From an uncultured Lewinella sp. (lineage in GTDB: Bacteria > Bacteroidota > Bacteroidia > Chitinophagales > Saprospiraceae): a DNA stretch of 41,887 nucleotides. A model generated the notes under the pieces. It was not told where the DNA came from. It ran no database searches and was given only the letters and a program-made list of their open reading frames with translations. Made by a program: the position numbers and the translations under genes. The stretch covers positions 1 to 41,887 of the forward strand of contig CAJXPD010000060.1 in assembly GCA_913057785.1 (NCBI GenBank), given 5' to 3'. This document shows, piece by piece, positions 18,535-26,963 of the stretch (positions within the stretch are counted from its first letter, which is position 1; every line of letters starts with the position of its first letter).

Positions 18535-19029
18535 ATGAAGATTCTGGATCATAGGGAAATCAAACAAAAGATCAAGCGCTTGGCCATTCAAATGTTGGAA
18601 CACAACTATGATGAGCAAGAGATTGTACTGGCCGGGATTAACAACAATGGTACTGCTTTTGCTGAAATTCTGAAAAAAGAGCTGGAAGTCATCACTGAAA
18701 TCCCAGTAAGACTGACCAGAATTAGGCTGAATCCAGCCGCCCCGGTGGAGCATGAAGTGAGTCTGGAATTAGAAAGAGAGGAATTAATCAACCGATCTGT
18801 CATCATAGTAGATGACGTGGCCAATACAGGACGAACTATTTTCTACGCTTTCAAACCCATCTTGAACATCCTTCCTAAAAAAGTGGAGGTAGCCGTACTA
18901 GTAGATCGTGAACATAAGTCCTTCCCCATCAAAGTGGATTACCTAGGTCTATCCTTAGCCACTACCTTGAAGGAAAACATTGACGTTGACATAAGTAACC
19001 CTGAGGACTTTTCGGTTTTCTTACGCTAG
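18535..19029 (+). CDS. PyrR-like phosphoribosyltransferase
   Basis: 164 residues from the ATG at 18535 (MKILDHREIKQKIKRLAIQM), which matches the usual start of this Bacteroidota family; an ATG at 18499 would add 12 residues. The type I PRTase signature is VIIVDDVANTGRTIFYA (PRPP-binding loop), and the fold starts with IVLAGINNNGTAFAEILKKE. The pattern is that of PyrR/Upp-like enzymes that join a base to PRPP; the base is not determined, and Bacteroidota PyrR homologues need not act as attenuators. Its 3' end overlaps the convergent patatin gene by 9 bp, without a terminator. Confidence 0.85.
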   Translation: MKILDHREIKQKIKRLAIQMLEHNYDEQEIVLAGINNNGTAFAEILKKELEVITEIPVRLTRIRLNPAAPVEHEVSLELEREELINRSVIIVDDVANTGRTIFYAFKPILNILPKKVEVAVLVDREHKSFPIKVDYLGLSLATTLKENIDVDISNPEDFSVFLR

Positions 19030-19806
19030 ATCATCCAAATCCTGCAGGATCCGATCCATGGAACTTACAGCTGCCTGATACCCCAGTTCTTCTAACTCCT
19101 TGTATTTATTGAATTGAAAGGTATGGAATGAGACAGCCTTTTCTACCTCGATTAAATGATCACAAAGCTGCTTTTGCGCCAGAGAATTGGCATGGACAGA
19201 CAACTCAAAACATCGTATTCCGATCCCAAACCAACCATTCAAACTTTTGCTTTCCCATTCAACAGCTGGCATCACATCGACTCCAATCGTGTAATCCACT
19301 TTGTCTTTGATTGGGTCGACTGGTAGATTACAAAATACTCCTCCATCCACATAAATTTCTCCATCTATCTCAACTGGTTTAAAGATGAGTGGGATACTAG
19401 AGGAAGCCATGACAATATCAAATAGTGGCCCTTCATGCCGAACTTCCAATTGCCCCTTGTTCAAATTTGAGATGGCGATGTAAGTCGGCTTTTTCAAAGT
19501 GGAGAAATTATCTTCCGAGATCACTTTAGCCAACCTCTCCTTCAGATAACTTAAGCTCGTTAGGCCTGTATTTGGTATTACAATCTTAAAGGCTTTGAAT
19601 AAGCTACTTTCCGCCACAAATTCCAACATTTGCTCGATACTCAGTCCTGCAGAATGCCAGGTGGCCACAATAGCTCCTGCGCTGGTACCACTAAGGACAT
19701 CAACTTCGATGCCTTTTTCAGCCAGCGCTCGTAAAACTCCAATATGTGCTACCCCTCTTGCCCCTCCTCCGGATAGCGCCAAGCCTATTTTTTTTCCTTG
19801 GTACAT
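19021..19806 (-). CDS. Patatin-like phospholipase
   Basis: 261 residues from the ATG at 19806, which has AAGGA 8-9 nt upstream; a longer frame from 19842 would run into the upstream hairpin and is rejected. The patatin signatures are complete: oxyanion loop LALSGGGARGVAHIGVL, nucleophile elbow GTSAGAIVA with the catalytic Ser, and the dyad Asp in YVDGGVFCNLPV. The family hydrolyses acyl esters of phospholipids. There is no signal peptide or membrane segment, so it is a cytosolic single-domain form like RssA (E. coli). It lies downstream of the lamin-tail gene but is separated by a strong hairpin. Confidence 0.93.
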   Translation of the reverse strand: MYQGKKIGLALSGGGARGVAHIGVLRALAEKGIEVDVLSGTSAGAIVATWHSAGLSIEQMLEFVAESSLFKAFKIVIPNTGLTSLSYLKERLAKVISEDNFSTLKKPTYIAISNLNKGQLEVRHEGPLFDIVMASSSIPLIFKPVEIDGEIYVDGGVFCNLPVDPIKDKVDYTIGVDVMPAVEWESKSLNGWFGIGIRCFELSVHANSLAQKQLCDHLIEVEKAVSFHTFQFNKYKELEELGYQAAVSSMDRILQDLDDLA

Positions 19807-19831
19807 AGCTGTTGATCCTTTAATAAGATGA

Positions 19832-19870
19832 CAATAGCCCACCGGAGCAAAAGCTCACGGCGGGCTATTG
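19832..19870 (-). terminator. Hairpin between lamin-tail gene and patatin gene
   Basis: CAATAGCCC (plus strand 19832-19840) pairs with GGGCTATTG (19862-19870); the stem continues through a G-T pair, CCG/CGG, a one-base bulge and GAGC/GCTC around a 4-nt A/T loop. It begins 18 bp after the lamin-tail gene stop (minus strand). No T run follows, so it may attenuate or protect the transcript rather than terminate fully. Confidence 0.65.
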
Positions 19871-19888
19871 AAGATTACTTTTGGCTCC

Positions 19889-22441
19889 TTATTGCTTTAC
19901 CAATTGCGTAGTCCAAAACTTACCTTCAGCTATAAATTGAAGCTGATAGATACCTCGTGCTAATTGACCTATCTCTATGGTAGAATTTAGGCTCGGTGCC
20001 TGTATACGTAATACCTCTCTACCCAATGCATCCGTTAATCGGATAAGCTCAAATGCCTCTTCCATCTTAAGCTGCACTTGGTCTGTTGCTGGGTTTGGAA
20101 ACACCTGAATAGTCCCTGCCAGGGTTGGATCGAAAGTCGAACTGATCAATTCGAAATCCGCTAGGTATCGGGGTTGAATTTGATATCCAGCATCAAAGGG
20201 TGCATTACCATCAGGATCAAATTGCCCGCCGATGCCAATCACATTAAATGGCTCTGTAGGAATATCACTTTCACTGAGACCCGTATCCGAATCAAGTCGC
20301 ATGGTATAGGTGTTAGTGCCATCCGTAATCTCAGCGTTTCCTCCCCCTGAATCTGAAGAGAAAGAGACCAAAGTCACTCCTTCTAGCTTCACCAATTGAG
20401 ATTCTGTAGTCTCATCTAGTACTGTCACCACTGCTGGATCAAACAGAGCATTTCCTGAGGATACAAAAGTTAGATCGGATGGGGAAATCTGAGTCAAACC
20501 ACGGAATTGGCTAATCTCACCTTTAACAATCACTTCATCTCCTTCGGTAACGGTATAGCCGAATTCTTCCGAACCGCTAAATAGACCGATACCATCATTA
20601 TTGGCATCGATGATGGTGAGTTGAAGTCCACCGCCACCGCGAATATCTACTCCGTAAACGATGCCTTGGATTTGGCAAGTAATACCAAGTGAATCGGGTC
20701 TACCATCCGCATTATTGGTGGTAACCACGCCAATATCATAGGCTGGGAAGTCAGGGTCACCGGGGTCAGAACAATCGTTAGCCTCTCCAGGAGAACCCAG
20801 CAATTGACCATCACCTGCAAACACCCCAGTTGGTTTAATGGCGGCTTTCCAATTAGTTGCCATGCTATTATCGGCATTCACATCACATAAAATCAGTGAA
20901 CCTCCACCTCCATCAGCATCAGATGGCCAATCTCCGCCATCATCATAATCCACTTCGTCAACGATGTTGCCAAATTGGTCTCTCAACTGTACTAATTCTC
21001 CTCCATTACTGAGGGAACCGCTAGTCCATTCGAAAGCAGCAACGCCGAAGTTTCGCTCGAAAGCGGCTGAGTCAGTAGCTATGATCAGATAATCGCCAGG
21101 CTGTAGGGTAACAGCCGGGAAGGTGAATTCTACTCCGGCACCAAAGGTGAAACCTGCTAGGTCCTGGGCCGCATTATCATTGTTGAAAAGCTCCAGATAT
21201 TCTAAGGAATCAGTCCCTGGATTATTGTACATGATTTCATTGATCACAATCGCTGGAATCTGTGCGTCATTATCTCTAATGGAAATCGTGAGGTTTTTTC
21301 GAAGTGGATTAATGGCAGCACCCTCACTAGGGAAGTTCAGATCAATTTCGATCGTTTCAATCGCCTCTATTTCCATATCATCTACTATCGTGACGGTGAT
21401 CTCCGCGGTATCACTTTCTACGTCAGTAAATTCAATCATAGTATCATCCGGGTAGGTAAAGTCGGCATCCTCAGTAGCCGTAGAGGCTCCAAGAACTCTA
21501 CTAAAGACACTGAAGGTCCCCGATCCACCTGCATTCTCCAATACCACCTGGAAAGTAACCGTCCCTGCATTCTCTTCGATCTCGAAATTTTCCGTAAGAA
21601 TGTAGAATAATGGTCCTGTTAGACATTGGGAAGAAGCGCCGGGATTAGCAAATACATCAAAACCTCCAATATTCGCTCCTGATAGTGTACTAGCTGCTTG
21701 CCAGTTATCAGGGCCACTATTATCTGCATTAACGTCACAAAGCACCAAGGATGCTCCAGATCCATCTGCCTCTGAGGGCCAGCCATTTCCATCGTCATAA
21801 TCCACTGAGTCTACTACCATTCCGTCACCATCTAATAGCAGTAGTGTCTCTCCTCCATTACTCAAAGAACCTCCAGTCCACTGGAAAGCAGGACGACCAA
21901 AGTTATTTTCAAATGCTACGGAATCGACAGCTACCATAACGTAGGATCCAGCATCTAAATTGAAGCCTGGAAAGGTAAAGCTAACGCCGTCCAATGAATA
22001 ATCTTTAAGGTTTACGTCTGTTGGGCCATTATTAAGTATCTCGATAAACTCTAAAGAATCCAGTCCGCTTTCAGGTGGATTGTACATTATTTCTGTTATC
22101 ACCAGTTTAGGGGTAACTGTAACCGTTCCCAACATATCGATTGCGCGATGGGGGTCACAGTGATAGTTGTAAAAACCAGGCTTATCAAAGACGAAAGTAT
22201 ACTCCCAAGGAGAGGGAGCGGCATTCCCATTGATAAAGCTTTCCGGATTCATCGGATATTCATCCTGAGAACCATTTACATTGTGAAAACCCTCAATGGA
22301 TTTCCAAATGACAGTATCTCCTGCTTCAATCACCAAGTCTCTCGGGCTAAAGAAGTTGTTTTGGACGGTCACCTCATGAGTAGTGGCAAGCAATAAGGAT
22401 GTAGAAATACAAAGTAGGAATAGAAGTAAGTGTTTTTTCAT
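19889..22441 (-). CDS. Secreted cupredoxin / lamin-tail / Calx-beta / OB protein with T9SS signal
   Basis: 850 residues. A signal peptide (1-20) is followed by a cupredoxin-like domain (23-110) whose type 1 copper ligands are visible: His53 in GFHNVNG, Cys95 and His98 in YNYHCDPH, Met103. Lamin-tail domain 1 covers about 112-265 (VITEIMYNPPESGLDSLEFI), a Calx-beta domain about 277-395 (SIRDNDAQ at its end), lamin-tail domain 2 about 396-555 (VINEIMYNNPGTDSLEYLEL), and an OB-like region about 580-740. Residues about 765-850 are a type A T9SS sorting domain (VFPNPATDQVQL, LARGIYQLQF), so it is exported and surface-attached or released. The two lamin-tail modules share LCDVNADNS and YDDG/WPS motifs and come from an internal duplication. 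The role is unknown. A hairpin at 19832-19870 follows. Confidence 0.85.
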   Translation of the reverse strand: MKKHLLLFLLCISTSLLLATTHEVTVQNNFFSPRDLVIEAGDTVIWKSIEGFHNVNGSQDEYPMNPESFINGNAAPSPWEYTFVFDKPGFYNYHCDPHRAIDMLGTVTVTPKLVITEIMYNPPESGLDSLEFIEILNNGPTDVNLKDYSLDGVSFTFPGFNLDAGSYVMVAVDSVAFENNFGRPAFQWTGGSLSNGGETLLLLDGDGMVVDSVDYDDGNGWPSEADGSGASLVLCDVNADNSGPDNWQAASTLSGANIGGFDVFANPGASSQCLTGPLFYILTENFEIEENAGTVTFQVVLENAGGSGTFSVFSRVLGASTATEDADFTYPDDTMIEFTDVESDTAEITVTIVDDMEIEAIETIEIDLNFPSEGAAINPLRKNLTISIRDNDAQIPAIVINEIMYNNPGTDSLEYLELFNNDNAAQDLAGFTFGAGVEFTFPAVTLQPGDYLIIATDSAAFERNFGVAAFEWTSGSLSNGGELVQLRDQFGNIVDEVDYDDGGDWPSDADGGGGSLILCDVNADNSMATNWKAAIKPTGVFAGDGQLLGSPGEANDCSDPGDPDFPAYDIGVVTTNNADGRPDSLGITCQIQGIVYGVDIRGGGGLQLTIIDANNDGIGLFSGSEEFGYTVTEGDEVIVKGEISQFRGLTQISPSDLTFVSSGNALFDPAVVTVLDETTESQLVKLEGVTLVSFSSDSGGGNAEITDGTNTYTMRLDSDTGLSESDIPTEPFNVIGIGGQFDPDGNAPFDAGYQIQPRYLADFELISSTFDPTLAGTIQVFPNPATDQVQLKMEEAFELIRLTDALGREVLRIQAPSLNSTIEIGQLARGIYQLQFIAEGKFWTTQLVKQ

Positions 22442-22528
22442 ATGACGATTTAGATTTGATGGGCAGTCGCTAAGCGAAAGCTGAAATTTTCGATCTTAAA
22501 GAGCTAGCCCTTTGGTTGATGTGCGCTG

Positions 22529-22536
22529 CAAATATA
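22529..22536 (-). promoter_or_regulatory. Candidate -7 promoter element for the lamin-tail gene (TATATTTG)
   Basis: Exact TAnnTTTG match on the minus strand, 87 bp before the ATG at 22441. No TTG at the expected -33 spacing was seen. Confidence 0.4.
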
Positions 22537-22615
22537 GTCCAAAATATAATCCGTTGCTAAAGGCAGAGAGGCTCTTGCCTAGATTAAGTACGAACTTCTC
22601 ATATGCTAAATCAAC

Positions 22616-22648
22616 AGGCCACTCTCATCAATTCGCTGAAAGTGGCCT
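22616..22648 (-). terminator. Probable terminator hairpin after ctlX
   Basis: AGGCCACT (22616-22623) pairs with AGTGGCCT (22641-22648); a further TCA/TGA pairing lies inside after one mismatch. It is about 85 bp after the ctlX stop on the minus strand. The T-run is weak. Confidence 0.5.
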
Positions 22649-22732
22649 ATTCAAGGTAAATATTTAGCATTTTTTCACCCCCTTACTGTATATCAGGAGT
22701 GCTCTATTTACTTGTATTCCAGCAAGTAGGCT

Positions 22733-23668
22733 CTAGTCCTTCTTGGCCAGAAAAATTTCAGCCATCATACATCTAGCACTGCCTCCGCCATACTTTTCAA
22801 TATGATCCAACGGACTATGAATAATCGCTGTATGTGCTAATATTTTTTCGGTCTGTTGCATATCCAACGAATGGTAGGCCGAAGAGGACATAACTAAGAA
22901 GTTTTCACCTGCTGCATTTTTTACTTCCAACATATTTCCGGCGAAGGCATTCATCTGATCGAAGGAGATATCCACAATTTCTTTACCTGACTCTTGCAAG
23001 CGCATCTTTACCTCATTTCGTTCCTCCTGATTGCTCAATGACTCCAAGCAAATAATAGCCAAGGTCTCCCCCAATGCCATCATCACGTTTGTGTGATAAA
23101 TATCATTCCCTCCTGCATCTTGTGCCGTGAACAAGATCGGTTCAAAATTCATACTCTCACAGAAGTCAGCAAATAAAAGTGGATGTGTTCTATCACTCCG
23201 ACAGGCATAAGCAATTTGATTGGGTCGATCCAATATCATACTCCCCGTCCCCTCGAGGAATTTCCCTCCTAATTCATGGTTTTCTAACTTAATCCACGTA
23301 TTGATTTCAAATCCTTCCTCCAGTGTTTCTATAATGTCAGTTCTTCTTTCTAATCTTCGATTAGGGGAGTACATGGGGTAAGTTATAACCAAGCCATCTT
23401 CGTGAAAACTGATCCAATTATTAGGAAATACAGCATCCGTTTTCAAAGGAGTATCAGTGTCTTGAACAACTACTACATGAATCTGATAGGAACGTAGTTT
23501 ATCTACAAAAGCATCAAACTCCTTAACGGCAGCAGCAGAAATCTCCTCAAGTGTTAAATCTCCTTCATTGGATTGGAAGGCATTGTTTTCTGCCGTTTCA
23601 GGATTAAAGCCAAAATGAGCTGGTCGTACCATCATAATACTGGCAGCCAACTGTTGAGCTACTTTCAT
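22733..23668 (-). CDS. ctlX: Arginine-deiminase-family hydrolase, CtlX-type (citrulline utilisation)
   Basis: 311 residues from the ATG at 23668 (MKVAQQLAASIMMVRPAHFG); the longer frame adds an unlikely hydrophobic leader. It belongs to the amidinotransferase/arginine deiminase superfamily (five-bladed alpha-beta propeller): MMVRPAHFGFNPETAENNAF, TDAVFPNNWISFHEDG with the substrate-binding Asp/Asn, GTGSMILDRPNQIAYACRSD, DIYHTNVMMALGETLAIICL with the catalytic His, and the C-terminal GGGSARCMMAEIFL with the nucleophilic Cys. The CtlX subfamily acts on citrulline. No other arginine or citrulline gene is adjacent. Confidence 0.87.
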   Translation of the reverse strand: MKVAQQLAASIMMVRPAHFGFNPETAENNAFQSNEGDLTLEEISAAAVKEFDAFVDKLRSYQIHVVVVQDTDTPLKTDAVFPNNWISFHEDGLVITYPMYSPNRRLERRTDIIETLEEGFEINTWIKLENHELGGKFLEGTGSMILDRPNQIAYACRSDRTHPLLFADFCESMNFEPILFTAQDAGGNDIYHTNVMMALGETLAIICLESLSNQEERNEVKMRLQESGKEIVDISFDQMNAFAGNMLEVKNAAGENFLVMSSSAYHSLDMQQTEKILAHTAIIHSPLDHIEKYGGGSARCMMAEIFLAKKD

Positions 23669-23910
23669 AAGTCTAATTTGGTATAGGACATAAATGATCA
23701 CAAAAAAGAACCGCAATCCTCGGATTACAAAACCCGGTGGCGAGACTGGGCTCTTCCAAAACAGCGGCAATGTAAAAAATTACTATGATTTTGACGCGTG
23801 GAATAGCCCTTGGTCTCAAAAAATATTTCTGATTCTTTGGCTGCCTGTGCTACATCAGAGAAAGCCAAAGGATTTTACTAGTTTAGTCCCTCGGAAACAA
23901 TCATTGAGCT

Positions 23911-24822
23911 ATGCATAAAAAACTATTGAAAACCATTCTCAGCTGTTGGTTGATTTGCAGTTTTCTCCCCCTTGCACATACCCAATATTTTAGTCATCAA
24001 CTAAATCTCCAGGATTCCACGCAAGTACATATCCTACGAACCAAACGAGGGGATCGCTTCGTTGGTCAACTCACTGATATCAGGAGTACTAACCTCTTTT
24101 TCAGGTTGGGTAATGGCAATGAACTTACTTTCACCTTTAAAGAAGTGATCTCAATCATTACCTGGCAAGAGGAAAATCTTGATAGTGCCAAGATGTGGCA
24201 ACGACAGTTTAGAGATGACCTCATTGGTGAGGGACAAGGAAGAAGTATTAGCAAAGAGAATCTAATATATAGCTCAACTGCCTTTAACTATGGGAAGGGG
24301 GATGGTGAAGTGCGAAGCATTGCTTTTATCGTCAACATCGTAGATGTTGGAGTTACGGAAGGTTTTTCCATTGGCGGAGGTTTTGCACTCCCCGATATCG
24401 GTATTTTCAGACTTAAGGCCACTACCCCTGTTGGGAGGTCGCTACATGTTGGGGCAGGCGTAAATATGATTTTCCCGATCACGGAATTTACAGGTATTGA
24501 AGGAGTGGCTCATACCTTTGCCATATTGACCGCAGGAAACCCGGACCAGTTCTTTAATCTAACCATTGGGTCTTCTATCGCTTTTGATGCTTTCAGCGAC
24601 GATGTTTTCCTGGCTTCTATTGGTGGTGGATATCGAGTCGCGCCCCAATGGCGATTACACTTTGAAATACTCTTTGGCGGAGATGACGGCGGATTTATTC
24701 CAGCAGTTGGTAGTGTTTGGCAAAAAGGGAACTTTAAATTGGAGTTGGGCTTAGCTGGCTTGCCAGAAACGGATATAGATTCAGCATTAATTCCGATCTT
24801 AGCACTCGGCTTTCTATTTTAG
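23911..24822 (+). CDS. Exported protein of unknown function, predicted beta-barrel C-terminus
   Basis: 303 residues. A signal peptide (about 1-24, WLICSFLPLAHTQ) precedes a short SH3-like strand region (VHILRTKRGDRFVGQLTDIR, then NLFFRLGNGNELTFTFKEVI). After a polar linker, residues about 120-303 are glycine-rich alternating strands (GFSIGGGFALPDIGIFRL, VGAGVNMIFPITEF, FFNLTIGSSIAF, SIGGGYRVAPQWRLHFEILF) ending ILALGFLF with a terminal Phe. This suggests an outer-membrane beta-barrel with a periplasmic N-terminal domain. I do not recognise the family. It is 32 bp before the SUI1 gene on the same strand. Confidence 0.65.
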   Translation: MHKKLLKTILSCWLICSFLPLAHTQYFSHQLNLQDSTQVHILRTKRGDRFVGQLTDIRSTNLFFRLGNGNELTFTFKEVISIITWQEENLDSAKMWQRQFRDDLIGEGQGRSISKENLIYSSTAFNYGKGDGEVRSIAFIVNIVDVGVTEGFSIGGGFALPDIGIFRLKATTPVGRSLHVGAGVNMIFPITEFTGIEGVAHTFAILTAGNPDQFFNLTIGSSIAFDAFSDDVFLASIGGGYRVAPQWRLHFEILFGGDDGGFIPAVGSVWQKGNFKLELGLAGLPETDIDSALIPILALGFLF

Positions 24823-24854
24823 ATGAAAGAAATGATTTTTAAAGCATAGATTTC

Positions 24855-25205
24855 ATGGCTAAGAAAAACAAAAAAAATCGAATCGGTATCGTCTTTTCTA
24901 CCGATCCGGACTTCGATTACGCCTTCAATGAAGAGGAAGAGGAAGAGGCGCTTCCAGCCAACCAACAGCGATTGCGAGTAAGTCTAGATCGAAAGCAGCG
25001 AAAAGGAAAGGAAGTAACCCTAATCACCGGCTTCGTCGGTCCAGATGCAGATCTAAAAGATCTGGGTAAGGCCCTCAAAAGCAAATGTGGAGTAGGTGGA
25101 AGTGTCAAGGAGGGGGAAATTCTGTTACAAGGAGACCATCGCAACAAAGTTGTAGACTGGTTAAAAGACCAAGGGTACAGCCAAACGAAAAGATCTGGAG
25201 GTTAG
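24855..25205 (+). CDS. SUI1/eIF1-family translation factor (YciH-like)
   Basis: 116 residues. The C-terminal SUI1 domain (about 38-110) is clear: [40 protein letters not shown] and [20 protein letters not shown], matching bacterial YciH and eukaryotic eIF1. A basic start (MAKKNKKNR) is followed by an acidic patch ([14 protein letters not shown]). Bacterial homologues are thought to affect initiation-codon fidelity, but this is not essential. Its stop overlaps the stop of the convergent DUF3810 gene by 3 bp. Confidence 0.9.
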   Translation: MAKKNKKNRIGIVFSTDPDFDYAFNEEEEEEALPANQQRLRVSLDRKQRKGKEVTLITGFVGPDADLKDLGKALKSKCGVGGSVKEGEILLQGDHRNKVVDWLKDQGYSQTKRSGG

Positions 25206-26284
25206 TTATTCCTTTGCTTAGCCTTCCATGCCTGCACCATCATCATGACTCTACTGTAATTGAGCATTCCCTCTTTGATGCCTTGCGCTTTTAAGTAGGC
25301 ATCATAGGCTGCATAACGTGCCTTGGGCATGATATCTGGGTAAGCTCTAAGGTTTTCGTTGATTGCATTGAGATCAGCCTGCATTCCTAAAGGTAATTCA
25401 GCCCGAAAGGCCTGGTAGGCTTCCCGCTCATACCGTAGGTAACTGGTGGCCAAAGTACGCCAATAGGCCAGTCTGCCCATGTAGGCAATTACAGGATCCT
25501 CAGCCGAGGCGCAGGCTACATAGGCTAAAAAGTTACAAGTCCCCTCATCCCCGAAGCCGTAAGCATGTCCCATTTCGTGCGTCATTACATAGGGCCATTG
25601 GAGGGGATGTAAGCCCGCGTCTACATGTCCTTGTCCGGTGAACGGGAAATACAATCCGGAGGAGCTAAAACGCATAAATATTCCCTTGGGATAAATCTTA
25701 TACGCTCGAGCATTGCTAGGAGCTGGGAAATCATGAGTTTTTAGCCAATTTTTCAGAAGTACACGCAGATTCTTTTCCAGCTTTTCAGGATGATCGCTTC
25801 GGTCTAGTGCCTCCTCCCCTGCCCCAGGAATTTGACTTCTAAGCTCTACTAGCTCTGCCGTTTCTTCTTGCAAGGCAGACCAAATCTGCTCCTTATCCAG
25901 TGGTTTTGGACTTATACCAATCTGGTCTTCCAATGAAACTCTACCATAGTTGTAGCCCCAAACGAAAAGGAAGGCAAAAATCAAGATCGATAAGAAAGCC
26001 ACCAAACTCAAAGCCGCATATCCTAGTCTAGGAATCCAATTGGGTGAGTACTTCCGAATTTTCCCAACTGTCTTCACTAGCCAAAATCCAATCAAAATAA
26101 TGAAAAGGTAAATTGAAGGAAAAGGCAACCATCCGAAGAGGATGTCATACAAGACTCTAATGGGAATAAATAGGAATCGACTGTAAATCTGTTCAATCCA
26201 TTGCGGTTCAAATGATCCAATCCAACGAAGCAATAAGCTCAACACCCCAAGTCCAATCCAGAGAAGTTTTCGTTTTAGCTGCAT
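25202..26284 (-). CDS. DUF3810 membrane protein with zinc-metallopeptidase motif
   Basis: 360 residues with three transmembrane segments near 7-20, 52-72 and 88-110, then a soluble domain. It contains [18 protein letters not shown] at residues 235-252: HEMGH (236-240) with a downstream Glu247, the pattern of gluzincin-like zinc peptidases (HExxH plus Glu). The remainder ([32 protein letters not shown]) matches DUF3810, a family common in Bacteroidota. Its substrate is unknown. The soluble domain is probably on the outer face of the inner membrane. It is a single gene on this strand, convergent with SUI1. Confidence 0.85.
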   Translation of the reverse strand: MQLKRKLLWIGLGVLSLLLRWIGSFEPQWIEQIYSRFLFIPIRVLYDILFGWLPFPSIYLFIILIGFWLVKTVGKIRKYSPNWIPRLGYAALSLVAFLSILIFAFLFVWGYNYGRVSLEDQIGISPKPLDKEQIWSALQEETAELVELRSQIPGAGEEALDRSDHPEKLEKNLRVLLKNWLKTHDFPAPSNARAYKIYPKGIFMRFSSSGLYFPFTGQGHVDAGLHPLQWPYVMTHEMGHAYGFGDEGTCNFLAYVACASAEDPVIAYMGRLAYWRTLATSYLRYEREAYQAFRAELPLGMQADLNAINENLRAYPDIMPKARYAAYDAYLKAQGIKEGMLNYSRVMMMVQAWKAKQRNN

Positions 26285-26423
26285 AGCTTATCAAAATAGC
26301 GTTGATCTGAAACTTTCAGTCCTGATCTAGGCAGATGAAAAAAAGAAATGTAATGTAACTATTTTAGGAATTCACCGTCAAAAGAATGTCTCTGATTCGA
26401 CAGCTTGATTACAAGTTTATATC

Positions 26424-26431
26424 TATATTTG
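26424..26431 (+). promoter_or_regulatory. Candidate trxA promoter: -7 TATATTTG with upstream TTG
   Basis: Exact TAnnTTTG match; TTG at 26405-26407 is 16 bp upstream of it, slightly short of the usual 17-23 bp. This predicts a 5' UTR of about 65 nt before the trxA ATG at 26501. Confidence 0.55.
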
Positions 26432-26500
26432 CAACCAATAATGGTAAAAAGCTGTTCAAAAAGAAGCATTTATTAAGTAACCGTTCAAAAACTACAGGAA

Positions 26501-26824
26501 ATGGCATTCGAATTCACCGATAAAAACTTCGATGCAGAGTCTGCACAAGGAGTAGCAGTAGTTGATTTCTGGGCTGAGTGGTGCGGGCCATGTCGAATGA
26601 TTGGTCCCATCATCGAAGAACTTGCCTCTGACTACGAAGATAAAGCCATCATTGGTAAAGTAAACGTGGATGATAATCCTGAGATTTCAATGAAATTTGG
26701 AATCCGCAGCATTCCGACGATTTTGATCCTCAAAGATGGTGAGGTTGTTGACAAGCAAGTAGGTGTAACTACTAAGAACAAACTAGCAGAAAAGATTGAC
26801 AAGGCTCTAATGCAAGTAGCTTAA
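26501..26824 (+). CDS. trxA: Thioredoxin
   Basis: 107 residues, the full length of classical thioredoxin 1. The redox site is WAEWCGPCRM (Cys28 and Cys31), with the structural cis-proline in IRSIPTILILKDGEVV and the buried Asp in VVDFWAE. It reduces cytosolic disulfides and serves ribonucleotide reductase, peroxiredoxins and related enzymes. The start MAFEFTDKNF has normal family spacing. It has its own candidate promoter and terminator, so it is a monocistronic unit. Confidence 0.96.
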   Translation: MAFEFTDKNFDAESAQGVAVVDFWAEWCGPCRMIGPIIEELASDYEDKAIIGKVNVDDNPEISMKFGIRSIPTILILKDGEVVDKQVGVTTKNKLAEKIDKALMQVA

Positions 26825-26857
26825 TCTATCTTTCTAGCAGAAAAATATAGACAGTTT

Positions 26858-26898
26858 AAGTCCTTACTTCGTATATTTCGGAGTAGGGACTTATTTTT
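26858..26898 (+). terminator. Intrinsic terminator after trxA
   Basis: AAGTCCTTACTTCG (26858-26871) pairs over its full length with 26879-26892 (two G-T pairs) around a 7-nt loop, followed by ATTTTT. It lies 33 bp after the trxA stop. Confidence 0.85.
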
Positions 26899-26963
26899 AG
26901 GGGAAGGGCAAGCAAAATGGTTCTTCTTCGACTGATTTAAACGTACCAAACCCGTTACTGTAT

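Larger units (their letters stand above)
22442..22732. other. 291-bp spacer between the CtlX and lamin-tail genes
   Basis: No coding signal. It holds a candidate -7 element for the lamin-tail gene (22529-22536) and a hairpin (22616-22648) that probably ends the ctlX transcript. Confidence 0.6.
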
